Source of the DNA: Cephalotrichum gorgonifer
Taxonomy: Eukaryota; Ascomycota; Sordariomycetes; Microascales; Microascaceae
Direction: 5' to 3'
Assembly: GCA_900312665.1 (NCBI GenBank)
Contig: ONZQ02000003.1
Coordinates: 2,261,402-2,325,401 of the forward strand
DNA length: 64,000 nucleotides
The translations under genes were made by a program, and so were the position numbers. The notes under the pieces were generated by a model. That model had not been told where the DNA came from, searched no databases, and worked only from the letters and a program-made list of their open reading frames with translations. Below, in pieces: positions 21,602 through 32,245 of the stretch (position 1 is its first letter; each line of letters starts with the position of its first letter).

Positions 21602-22380
21602 TTACTCCTCGGGCTCGGCGGCGGCGGGGACGACGAAGTCGACGCAGGACTCGTAGGTCTGACCCTGGCCGAACCAGTACCACTGGAGAGCCTATGCATG
21701 CGAGAATATGTTAGTCTCGGGCGCTCTTCTCTTTTTTTTTTCACTCTTTTCTTCGCTCTTCTCTTTTTTTTCACTCTTTTCTTTTCTCTTTCGCTAGCAA
21801 TATGGCCCGAGAGATGGAAGAGGATTTAAACAGGAAAGAAAAACCGGGGGCAGGGGTGGGGGGAAGGCCAACTTACACAGGCACCGGGCTCGGCACACTG
21901 CTCCCCTAGCTCCGGGATCGTGACGCTAAAGGCGGTCTGGTCGGCGGGAAGGTTGGGGAACTTGGCACCGTCGGCGTATCCGCTCTCCCAGACCTTAAGC
22001 GCGTCGCCAATGACGGAGTTGGAGGCCAGGTCGACGACGCTGACGTTCGCGTAGCCCACGTGCGGGATGCGGATGAAGACCTCGAAGTCGACGACGTCGC
22101 CCGCCGCGTACGTCTGGACGTTCTCAGCGTTGTCCTCAAACTGGAAGCCCTTGCAGAGGTAGTGGTTGCAGAGCTCCGGGTTGTAGCCCTGGTCCCAGCC
22201 GGCGCCGCGGAAGAGGGCCTCCGGGTACGAGGTCGGGTCGTCGGTGTAGAACTTGACCATGTTCTGGCCGCAGGCGGCGGCGGTGGCGGCGCCGGGGGAG
22301 CGGGCGACGGGGGCCTCGACTAGGCCGTGGGCGGAGGCGAGGGCCGCGAGGGCCGCGAGGGGGAGGAGGGACTGGAGCAT
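21602..22380 (-). CDS. AA16-family lytic polysaccharide monooxygenase (secreted)
   Basis: Two exons, 22380-21877 and 21691-21602, with a 185-nt intron (GTAAGT, branch GACTAAC, TAG); 197 residues. A 17-residue signal peptide (MLQSLLPLAALAALASA) ends exactly before His18, which would become the N-terminal His of the copper histidine brace. The second brace His is His107 in IPHVGYANVS, 89 residues on. Cys37, 71, 76, 162, 168 and 184 can form the disulfides. CGQN, CNHYLCKGFQFEDN, NVQTYAAGDVV and the exon-2 motif ALQWYW...TYESCVDF match the AA16 family, whose founding members cleave cellulose oxidatively. There is no linker or binding module. The protein acts outside the cell. In the family, expression is usually under XlnR/CLR-type activators and CreA repression; here xlnR lies about 26 kb away. 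Confidence 0.88.
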
Positions 22381-24272
22381 TGTGGCTGCGGGTTTAGGGG
22401 CGGGCGGAGTGAAGGAGAGGACTTTACGCGTTACGAGAGAGGAAGGGATTGAGAAGGTTTGAGGTCGTTTTTATCTCGGTCTTCGATATTGCTACGATGC
22501 TTTTTGGGGTGGAGGGAGAGGATATACTTTTTTTCTTCTTTCCTTCTCGTTTTTTCTGGTTGACGGGGGCGGCCGTAGAAAGCCGACTTACACGGGTTAT
22601 ATATGAACCCGTTCCCTTCTCTCTACCCTTTTTCTTCCGCATCATACCCCAAACTCTTCCTCATCTGGAGGAGTATTAAAGGGAACCCAGCTTATGGGGG
22701 GGAGGTTCGTAAATGAAGGCGTATTCGGTCGTCCGTCCGACCGCCGCCAAAAGCAGTCTATATGAATCGGGGGAGGCAGGGAACCGGGGGCTGGGGGGGA
22801 GACCAGAACCAGAGGCCGTGCTATGCGACCGTTCCCCCCCTCCCCCGCCCTCGGTACGGAAAACTGCCGTGCGGAAAGGGACGGCGAGAGATATCGTAAT
22901 TGGCGAGGGGAATGGATCTGTATATTAATTGCTGTCCACGGACGTCGGGGTATGCTCAGTGCTTTGAGGATCCCGCGATATTAAGCCGCAGTTGTGAGGG
23001 GTAGGACAGGACACCCACGGTCCCAGGCCGTACATAGAGAGAGGGCAGGGTGTGAGATGTCCATGGAGAAAAGATGGGCAGCTATTTGTGACCCACTGTT
23101 CTCTGGTACTCTTTCTCTCCTCCCGTCCACACGTGCGAAAGGCCGAAGATGGGGGGGCAATTAGGCAAAAAGCCAGACCCATTTACTAAAGTAGATGCAG
23201 ATAGATTAATCCGCGGAGAGGCAAGCCTCGATATCGATATTGGCGTATGCCAGGAACGAGTAAGGATACAGTCCCAGAAATATCCCGCCCTCTCCGGGCT
23301 TAAAACATCTCTCCTACAAACCGACTTCTCGGTTCCTGGCCGCTTTATATCATAAAATCGTACCTTGCTTCCCGCGGGTGCCCCGTGCCGTAGTCCCGCG
23401 AAGCACGCCCCCTCCAATTCCGGATTTCAAATTCCCTAATCCGGCATTTCTTGGCCCGGGGGGCCGCAGCATGCGGGATCATTTACACGGCACTTTTGCG
23501 TTGGGTCGGGGTGTCTCAATTCCCCGATCGGAGAGGTTCTCAAAATGGCGATGGGATAGGCCTCCCCCGGCTAGTGTCTATGGCCAGCGCGGAGAAAGCT
23601 GTATCCTTCACTTGGAGATGGCCAGTGCTCGGATTGATAACGGGCCGCGGGATTGCCGCGGAGATACCCCCAGGCTTTGGCTTTTCGCCTCAAGCGTAGC
23701 CCCAGCCGGACACAGAGAACCAGAGCTCTTGTCATCTTGTGGATGTTTTGTCGAGGTTGGAACTAATCCGGCCACCGTGATTGGGAAAGCAACGACCACC
23801 AGGGAGGATTACATAAGGCACATTTATATAGCATAACCTCACATCAAGGGGCTCCCCGTGTCTCGTGTCGTCGCCCGAGGAGTCGGGATCGCCCCAACGG
23901 CGTCACAGCAAAATTCCCCGATACCCAATCACCAGATTCCTGCCCCCTGCCCACTGTTTCTTTGAGATCGGACGGGTCCTCTCCACAAGGCCAAAACGAA
24001 CTGTGGGCAACGAACAAGACATGTCGTTGCGCTCGAAAGAGGTCGAAAGAGCATCAGTGTGTGTTGGCTTCTAAATCCTAGGTATCAAATAATAATCCAA
24101 TCCCAAAGCAACCGTGGAGGCTAGACAAGAGTGGTCGCTAGCTCAGTGCTATCAATGTAAGACAATTTCATGGTATACTGCTCCTCCCCGTCTTCCTGGA
24201 GTCACCGGGGGGTGAGTGCTCAACACCCCCCGCGGCGCCCCGTATAACCTATTAACCACTACCCACTACCCA
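22381..24272. other. Intergenic: AA16 promoter side and 3' side of the membrane-protein gene
   Basis: About 1.9 kb with no supported gene. The part next to 22381 is the AA16 leader and promoter. A CCACTAC 7-bp repeat (three to four copies) at about 24255-24278 runs into the stop codon of the gene ending at 24273. Confidence 0.55.
22784..22796 (+). promoter_or_regulatory. Two adjacent CreA/CRE-1-type SYGGRG words upstream of the AA16 gene
   Basis: CCGGGG (22784-22789) and CTGGGG (22791-22796) both fit the carbon-catabolite repressor consensus SYGGRG. They lie about 405-415 bases upstream of the AA16 start. The motif is short and common in GC-rich DNA, so this is only suggestive; close pairing is what makes such sites functional in known promoters. 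Confidence 0.3.
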
Positions 24273-25654
24273 CTACCCCCATCTCGCCTCAGAGCTCGTT
24301 ACTCCCGTCATCGTCGTCATCGTCGTCGCCCTCTTAGCCGCTCTCGCCGGCTCCCGTATCGGCTCAGCCACCTGCCCGGCCACCGGCGCGTCCGTCGGTT
24401 CCCTCGCCGGCGCCTCGGCACGGACAAAGGTAGGCTCCTGAGACGGGCCGAACGCCCACTCCGTACGCTCCGAGACCCTGTTCGCGGTGTCCTTGATCCA
24501 GCTGGTCACCTTCTGGTACGCCCCCTCCGGCTCCTGGCGGCTCACGTTGTGCTCGGAATAGAGCCTCCCCGGCTCCTCGTTCCCGTCATCGTTGTAGACG
24601 GCCCGCATCGCTGCGTCCATGACGGCTGCCTGCTTCTCGTCGCTTGTGTAGACGCCCGGCGGCGCCGGGCGGTCGTAGACGGCCGCGTTGTGGCGCTTGC
24701 GCCATTTGTAGAGGGCGAGACCTACAGTCACCATGAGACCTAGGCCAGCTGTTTCGTTCATGTTAGCCTCCTGGGTTTCGTAGAAGGGTCATGGGATTCC
24801 TCTGGGGGTGGGAAAGGGGGGGAATAGGGGAAAGGGGGAACACGTACCGAGTGCACCGAAGGTGATGCCCACCGAGGCCCCAGTGCTCATCGCCTGCCCG
24901 CCGCCGCCGCCACCGCTTTCAACTGCCTCTGCCCCCCCCGAGGTCGTCTCCGCCGCCGCCGTTCCGGATGCCGTCGGCGACCCGTTCTGACCTCCCAGTA
25001 CCAGCGAGTTCGATGCCTCTGGTGTGTTTGACACGATCGGCGCTACTTCGGAAGGTGACGCCGACTCCGTCGGCTCCGCCCCCGCCGCGCTTGTGATCTG
25101 AGATATCACCTGCGCAGTTGTGCTCAGCTCCTCCTGGCTGGAGGGGGCAGGCTCGGCCGGGTTGTTGACGATTCCGGTCGGTTCGGGCTTCGCCGATGTT
25201 GTCGATGTCGATGCTTCCGGCGGGGTGGGCTTTGCTGACGTGGTCGGAGCCGGCGGCGGCGGGTCAGACTTCACTGGAGCGGGCAATACTGCTGGTGGGT
25301 CGGTGGGCGATGCCGCAGGCGGCTCTACTGCCCCTGGTGGCGCCGACGGAGGGAGAGCCGCGCCTGGGTCGGGACTAACCGCCGGGTCTCCCTCCTCGAT
25401 GTCTCCATCCGTACTTGAGATATCATCGTCATCATCGCCAGATTCGGATGCGGAGTCTACAGCATCCTCCAAGCCTGCAACTTCATCATCGTCCGAGTCC
25501 TCATCATCATCCGTCTCTTCCACCTGGCGCCTGTTTAGACGGTTGAGAAGAGCAAGGCGCTCCGAGAATGTCCTTGGCTGGCTGTGGATGTTATTAGTCG
25601 GGATTGTCGACCATCAGTCGATGTCTATGTTCAATTAACTTCAACTTACCGCAT
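24273..25654 (-). CDS. Acidic Ser/Thr/Pro-rich single-pass membrane protein
   Basis: Three exons, 25654-25650, 25581-24848 and 24748-24273 (introns 68 and 99 nt, GTAAGT/CAG and GTACGT/CAG with CTAAT/CTAAC branches); 404 residues. Exon 1 codes only ATG plus two bases. The mature sequence starts basic (MRQPRTFSERLALLNRLNRR), followed by an Asp/Glu-dense block (about 24-66) and a long Pro/Ser/Thr/Ala-rich stretch that should be heavily O-glycosylated if extracytoplasmic. One membrane helix spans about 237-260 (GALAGLGLMVTVGLALY), followed by KWRKRH, the usual cytoplasmic stop-transfer signal, and a 140-residue tail. This layout resembles fungal wall-sensor or Mid2-like proteins, but no cleavable signal peptide or Cys-rich sensor domain is seen. 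I do not recognise the family. Confidence 0.7.
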
Positions 25655-27480
25655 TGTGTGTTTTGGCTTACACCAGGAACTAGAGAATGTACTTTCAGGG
25701 TATCTCAACGACCAGCTGCTTCCATCACTCTCCGGCTGACAAGAAAGATCAAGCACAGACAACGAGGCGCGTCAAAACCGAGCGAGCGAAACAATGTAAA
25801 GTGAAGAAGAAAAAGAGAAGCGAAGGGCCGTAAGCCAAGGTGACTTGCGTCTAGCGTATAGTCAAGGAGAGAAGTGAAGGTGATTCCTGCAGCCAGCTGC
25901 CCCTTCCAAAAACGGACCAACACAAAATGAGACAAGAAGAATGAAGAAGAAGAAGAAGAGACGAAACGGGCAGGCAGGCACGCGACAGTTGAAGGGTGTA
26001 ACAAAAGGAGCAGAAAGGGGGGGGATGGTGGAAAGGACGGACGATCCGGGAGTGGAAAATCCCGGATACTAAAAGGAGCCTCGACTGAATATCCCATGTC
26101 CGTCCCACTACGCCACGCAGAGGTGATCTTCGGATGAGCAAGGGCAAAAGGCCCGCCAGCAGCTCCACCACACTCTAAATCTCCGATCCTCACGATCTCC
26201 GCCAAGGCCCTCTACGCACTAGAGCCAGGCGCCACCTTGAGACAGATACAGGTGCCACCCCGCGCGGTCGTTTCAGCCGATGGTTGCACACATTGACAGC
26301 GGCTTATATCCTCTACATCATCCCTGGGCTCAACCAACTACGAGGCCTGCGTGTTTCAAAGGCCCAACAGGCGCCACCAGTGATCGTTCTGCGAAGGAAG
26401 AATATACTATTCCCGTATGCTTGGCAGGGGGCCGATCTTTTCTATTGATAGAATTCTGCCCCGGAGCTTTTCTTGTGGAGCGTGTTTCGTCGTGGCCAGA
26501 CGTGAAACAGCGAGATGTAGCAGGAAGGGGATGGGGCGTCGTCATGAATTGGGGGTTGTGATGTCGCCCGTATTCAGCCGCCAACGTCTGGCAGGTTTGT
26601 CTCCCTCTGACACCTCACGAACCTCACACCTCCATACAGCCGTTGGCGTCTGGCGGACCTTACGGCACAAGTGCCCCGCACATCCACCCTTCACTCTATA
26701 TAAGCCACGAGCATCGACATGGGTGCTTGATTCACCCAACCACTGCCAGATCAAGGTGCTCAAGTACCAACATGACCACGAGAGCCTATAAGAGCAAGAT
26801 AACAACCCAGGATACAAACGTGCACTGGCCAACTTTGTCGCAGTGTCTGACCGTCGGAATCATTCTCGTAGAGAGAGCTGAGCTCTGATTCGATGAGTTG
26901 CTGCAGGCTGCTGCCAACCCGCCGTGTGTTCGAGGCTCGGGAAGATAGGATTTGGGGTCGTCCATCTGTCCATAGCAATGAGCGGAACCAGAGAAGGGGG
27001 TATGAGCGAGTGATGCCGGATGCAGACAGCCGACTGTCCCCAAGAAGGGGGGGATCCTTTGAGAGTAGGGACTGAGATTAGGAAGTAGAGAACCTTCCAA
27101 GAGATTGTGGTGCGGTGCACAATAGCGGCGATGCCTGATCAACATCGTTCTTTTTTTTTTGTGTTTTCTCTTTTCTTATTTTTTTTTTGGGGGGGGGGCC
27201 TAGAGCCTATAGGACCTTGGATCTGTCACAACTCGATTAGGCTCGTTTATGTTTGCTTATCATTTCTCATTAAGTTGCTACCGCGTACTCCGTATACTTG
27301 TCGCTGTTACCTGAACCGCCCCCTTTGGAAACTCGAAAGAAAGAAAATGGTTAAACATGAACGCCTGACACCTTGTCCTTCACCTATATAGCAAGCGCAG
27401 TCCCCCTACCAAGCAAGAGCCTTCTTGTGCACCCGGTTCGAGCCGACCCAGGAAAGGAGGGGCCGGTGGAAACGTTTATT
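25655..27480. other. Intergenic region upstream of the membrane-protein gene
   Basis: About 1.8 kb with no convincing gene. It includes a TATA-like element near 26695 followed by a 38-codon ORF (listed separately), an A/G-rich run (25795-25990) and homopolymeric T and G runs near 27150-27200. Confidence 0.55.
26695..26705 (+). promoter_or_regulatory. Strong TATA-box-like element
   Basis: CTATATAAGCC is the best TATA match in the window. About 70 bases downstream an ATG in good context (CCAACATGACC, 26772) opens a 38-codon ORF ending at 26888. The spacing fits a real promoter, but no downstream exon with protein-like sequence is visible. Confidence 0.35.
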
Positions 27481-28593
27481 CTACGATGCTGACCCGCCAT
27501 CGTTGGAGTGTTTGTTACGCATGTGCCTCGTGAGGTTATGCTTTAATCCAATTGTCTCCCCGCACTGGGGACACTCAAAATTCGAGGTGGAAAAGCCTAA
27601 TTTGCGGTCGTGCGTACGCCAATGCCTTTCGAGGTCTCGCTTGTAAGGAAACCCCTTCAGGCATAATATGCACTCTTCCGGCTTCTGGATTTTACGCATC
27701 TCTCGCCTGTCGTCGGACTGTTAGCTGGTGCTCCTTGGAAGGACCTGTCCTCTTGTCCAGCGTACGTACTTTGGTTGGGCGACCCGCTTGGAGCCTGCAC
27801 GCGTCCTGCGCTTATTGGCAACCGGGACCGGGGCCGATGCCGGGGTTAGAGGCGGGGCCGGGAGTGGGGCCGCTGCCGGGGCCGGAAGGTGTTGCAACCC
27901 TACCGGCACCGGGGATGAGGATAAAAACATCCCACTGGAATTCGTCAAGCCGCACCATTGCTCTTGGGTTAAGGCTAGGACCGGGGGTGGGGGGCAATAT
28001 AATCCTAGCCCCTCTGGCGCTAGGGGCGAAGGTAATGATGCCCCATAGGAACCGCTCAGGCCGTACCCTTGCTCGCACCCCCCGGCAAAATGACCTTCAA
28101 GGCCCGTGGGGGACTCAAGGACGTTAAAGTCGGACAGTTGCGGATTTGGCGAGGATATTGGTACACTCGATGAATAGGGACTGCCGGTCGGTACACTTGG
28201 CGAAGAGGGAGTCCTTGTTGTTACACTCGACGAATAGGGTGTTCCTGACAGCACACTCAGTGAATAGGGTGTCCCTATCGGTGCACTTGGTGGATAGAAT
28301 GTCCCTCCCAGGGAAGAGAATTCCCATGACAATGAGGCATGTGTTTCAGGTCTGCCCAACACAACGGGGTCTATCCTCACGACGGCCCCGCCCGGCCCCG
28401 GCCCCGGCGTCAAGACACGGCCGTGTAAGAAATTCTGAAAGACGATATCACTTTCCGTGCTGCTACCTGGAGATACCATACCAGCGCAGCTATCATAAAG
28501 CCACTCGAAATCGGGGGAGTCCATTGTGCCATGTCCCAATGGAGCTCCGGTTCCGGCTTCGAGTGTGTATGTAGGAGTGTTGTTTTGGTGCAT
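27481..28593 (-). CDS. C2H2 zinc-finger protein with Pro/Ser-rich N-terminal region
   Basis: Two exons, 28593-27770 and 27706-27481; 349 residues. The 63-nt intron (GTACGT, branch GCTAAC, ACAG) is in frame and contains the only stop (TAA inside the branch-site word), so without splicing the zinc fingers are cut off. Two classical fingers end the protein: C287/C290/H303/H307 and C320/C323/H336/H341, both CX2CX12HX3-4H. In front is a basic KRRTRAGSKR stretch (nuclear targeting or DNA contact). Residues 1-260 are disordered, with five 10-residue units of the type TPYSxSVxxG and a Pro/Ala block. C-terminal finger pairs with long disordered N-termini are typical of fungal transcription factors. 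Target genes are unknown. The start codon is the first in-frame ATG; an additional upstream exon cannot be excluded. Confidence 0.7.
28151..28300 (-). repeat. Five 30-bp tandem repeats inside the C2H2 gene
   Basis: A GTACACTYGG-like word recurs at 28161, 28191, 28221, 28251 and 28281, exactly 30 bp apart, each followed by a similar GAATAGGG word. Every unit codes for ten residues (SVxxGTPYSx), so expansion keeps the frame. Confidence 0.85.
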
Positions 28594-29980
28594 TTGGGCC
28601 CGCTCGGGGCAAATGTGGAGCTTTTGATATCCAAAGTTTTGGTCGAAGTCTTGGGACCTTTTTTGTGGACGTTATCCAGGTCCACAATCTCTCTGTTCCT
28701 AAAGCTGTCAGACTCGAATAACATTCATATTGGCGGAGGAGGAGTTCTAAGAACTTCAAGACGTACGCGATCATGGTGATCGGCTTGGACTTCAAGACGA
28801 CGATATCGCGCTCTCTCTCATCCCACTAATCCGTGGACGAGGCATTGATGCCTCACAATCTTAGAGGGTTGGCCGAAGCGCCCCGGCCGCGTGGTGACCG
28901 CCATGCGGGAGTGGCTCTTGTAGACGACGTCCGTCCAATACAGTTTCGGGACATCGAGTACTACCACAACCGTTTGGACGGGTTGCACTTGTATGGGGCG
29001 CTCAGACGTTTCCGATCCAGATGAGAGTGCACCTCTGCCTCGGCTGTCGAGTTGCCTAGATGTTCGGGGGGTGGGGTGGGTCCTTGAGTGGCGAATGTGG
29101 TTAGCAAGCCGGATAGCTACAGGAGATAAGACGGAGTGAGATTCATACGAGCTGGCGGGGAAGGGAGTCTAATGACCCCCACAGGATAGAGTCCAGGGAG
29201 CGGGCAGGGCACATGATACGGGGAGAGAACCCCGCGGGCAAGATCGTACATGTCACGATCTTGCCCACCAGGTTCTCTCCCCGTAAAAGAGCTGCGGGTT
29301 CGCGCGGATTCGCGCGAGAGGGGAGATTCGGGGGGAGAGAAGGGAGGGGTAGTTGAAAGGTGGAGGATGGGTTAGAGACAAAGGAAAGGGGGATGCTGAA
29401 GAGCAGTAAGGGTGAGAGTGGAAGACTGTAAAGGCCGATGGGGAAAAGATGGGGGAGAAAAGAAAAGGTCTACACGGAGCGGAATCCCAGGGGATTTATT
29501 GTCATGTCCTAGATTCCCGGGCCAAAGAGGCTCTCGCACGCCTGTCTAGCTAGGTCCCACCTTTTTACATCATTGGCTCGTTACATTGAAGGCATCACCA
29601 TGCATTAGATCCTGCTGAGGCCATTGGTTCAAGAAAAGATGCCTACATCAGACGCACTTGCCTTTCGTCCATCTAGCGTTCGGCACGTGCACTCCATTGT
29701 CCTTTCCTCCGCGCAAGAGCGAATGGTACAGGTAGACAGATGGCGGACCTCCCGCATATCGCGTCGTACAAGCAGCCCAAGTACAACCACCTCCGCTAAT
29801 AGTTACTCGGAAGCCCGATATCTAAGGAACCTTACCGGGCCGAGAGTAAAGAATCGGATTAGGATTACGACACATATAAAAGCCCTCGGAGGAACCCGGT
29901 TCCGGTCATCGTCAAGGCCCATCTACTCATCCCTTATTTCAACGACCCCGTCCTCTGCCCCTGGATATCTCGAAGCAGCC
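28594..29980. other. Intergenic between the C2H2 gene and the DUF4238-like pseudogene
   Basis: About 1.4 kb with no gene. It contains the long inverted repeat at 29218-29284 and a purine-rich tract (about 29310-29470). Sequence before 29981 is open in the pseudogene frame but composition-poor, so I treat it as leader. Confidence 0.55.
29218..29284. repeat. 30-bp inverted repeat (hairpin) with 7-base loop
   Basis: Left arm 29218-29247 and right arm 29255-29284 are reverse complements at 27 of 30 positions; the loop is ACATGTC. The mismatches cluster at arm positions 15-18. It could be a small terminal-inverted-repeat remnant, a transcribed hairpin or a very strong terminator-like fold. Confidence 0.85.
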
Positions 29981-32245
29981 ATGGCTCAAGCCCCGGAAAA
30001 CTCGTCCGTCACCTCTCAGTACCAGCACTATGTTCCTCAGTTTCTCCTACGGAATTTTGCCCATCACTAGCGCCACCCCCTTGACGATGGTACTCTGTCG
30101 AAGAACAAAAGAAGAAAGCTCAAGTACGAAAAAGGCAAGTACCACGATGATCTGGTTATCTATAACGTCGCTCTACAAGAAGAGGTCCTCTCCCTCGACG
30201 AGACACCAGTGAACCACATCCTCGGGGTACAGGACATGTACCGTGATACCGACAAGCCGACTAAGGACCATGCCCATGGTGAGGATTATTGCTTGGATGA
30301 CAAGAAGCTAATTCTCGAATATATGGAGAAGAAGAGCCACAAGAGGCCGCTGGATGTCTGGTTTGACTGGCTTGAGGCAATCATGGAGATCGACCTTGAT
30401 TCTAAGGGTAATTATATGGATATTATAACTGCAAAGGCGTTCTACCATGATGCCTTCTGGTTCTGCCAGCATAACCAATTCAGCATGGCTATATGCACTA
30501 CGGAAACAGTCAAGGACGAATACATACTCCCAGAGAACAGCTACGGCGTATTCGAGGGCTCAAGCTGTTTCATTACCGATAGGAAGACAGGGAGGGTCGA
30601 GCCAGGACCTTGGTTCCAGTTCCACGAGTTCTCACCGGTGTCCCCCAAGATCATGATTGTTCTCCGCAATCATATGCTACCCCCAGATCCACAAAGTGGC
30701 GGGTTTCAGTGAGACGCCCAAGTCGATTCTTGCTGACCTCCCCATCACGAAGGCCAAGAATTCATATTCTCGGGTTGTGGATGGCGATGTCATTGTAGAT
30801 GTGGGATGGGGGCCCACGAATTCCGACACGTTTTATTTTCCATTCTTCCCCTTGAAAACCGAACACGTCGACAGAATAAACGGTATACTGTTCGATAACT
30901 GCTTTAGATGCAAGCATATCGTTTTCGGAACGACAGACGGGTTCCGGCGGGCCTTCGGGGCTTGGATGTTGTCAACCTCTGAGTGCCACAAGAATCTCGG
31001 GGGGGACAACGTTGTCCCTCTCCGTGCGCTCCTGGGGAAGCTCCAGGTTCTCTTACGCTCCCTGCTTCCAAAAGCAGTATACGTTCCCGGTAGAGAGTTT
31101 CTGCCCCCGCCCGAGTTTGACTACGACAGGATCTCGCTCCTCAAGTTCCATCAGTCTGTTTCACATCTACTTAGGATAGGAAAGGATCGGAAAGAGGCTT
31201 TCCCAGAGCCCCGGGACTGGGTCTATTCGAGGCTGGGTAAGGACTCGCCCCCTCTGTATACCGGCGACTAAGTCCTAATATGCATCTATAGGCGGAAGAT
31301 TGGACTCGGTCTCTTTTTCCAGGGATATGGGCCAAGCGTGGAAGATGTTGAATCTCGGCATCAAGCTTGATATTTGGTCGCGGGGGGTCGAGGAGGGTAT
31401 TCGACGGCGGAACCGAGAATACCTCTTGGAGGCGTATAAACGCCTCCCATCTCGTCGTTTCTTCCTATATTTCCAGCGCGTGAGAGCTGCGAGGAAGGTT
31501 ATGTAAAGCCCATGCCCGCTACACCTATATAGCGCTCCAGAATTAGCGGTCCTGGACTTCGAGGATTCGCCGGAGGCCTTGGTAGCGAAAGGTAAGTGTG
31601 AAACCCGGTATCCAGCATCATTCTGCTTCGCTGAGATATAGAGAGGTGATGTAGGGGCTAACACAATGGCTGGCATAGGAGCTCACTCACTGGTTGGATC
31701 TTATGAGCTCAACTCCTTGATGTGGCTGACCTATATAAATCGGGCGAATATGGAGGAGACTGGATTGGACGAGCCATGGGATCGTTTCGGTGAGTAGATG
31801 CTGCCTCTTCAGAAACTCGCCATGTTGCGCGCTGCCACAGGACTTGGTGAGATTATATCCTATCAAGAAGGTGCTTGCTAGAGGAGCGATATCTTTGGTG
31901 AAGCTAACTCTGCAATATCTAGGATCTATACGTGATTGTCGTGAGAACACCCGCCCCCATAACCCCCCTTTCCAGGGGAGTGTATCCCAGGGCTCGCTTT
32001 GTGCCTGCTAACCAAAACCTTTAGCCATACCTGAAATCGCACTCCGTGCAAAGACTTCGTTCAAGGGACCTTCCGAGGCGAATCCAGGCGGGGGAGTTGG
32101 TTGGGAGGTGAAGACACGCATGCTCCTGCGGGATATCTTCAAGAGCGGATTAGGGGGGGTCGATGCAGATGTGATTGAGGGCTTTCACGGGGTGTTTTTT
32201 AAGTATACCTATCCAACGCCACCTCGGAAGCTTCGATTTAAGTGA
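29981..32245 (+). pseudogene. DUF4238-type gene inactivated by two stops and a frameshift
   Basis: The protein begins at the ATG at 29981 and has the DUF4238 signature QYQHYVPQFLLRNF within 30 codons; then TAG at 30068-30070 interrupts it. The same frame continues with clear protein-like sequence to about 30709, where one extra base shifts it; the next frame runs to a GTAAGG donor at 31237 (intron 31237-31291). Exon 31292-31591 contains a TAA at 31504-31506; further exons 31679-31789 and 32025-32245 join with correct phase (introns 31592-31678 and 31790-32024, both with CTAAC branch sites) and end at a TGA. All other codons still look selected, so inactivation is recent. Both stops can come from single C-to-T changes (CAG, CAA), as in RIP. 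DUF4238 has no known function and is patchily distributed, often in accessory regions. Confidence 0.65.

Noticed and set aside
31790..32024. In-frame peptide-like stretch (LPLQKLAMLRAATGLGE) as an extra exon of the DUF4238-like gene
   Set aside because: It is flanked by a strong GTGAGT donor and a CTAAC...TTTAG acceptor that join the neighbouring exons in phase, and it holds two stops, so an intron is simpler.
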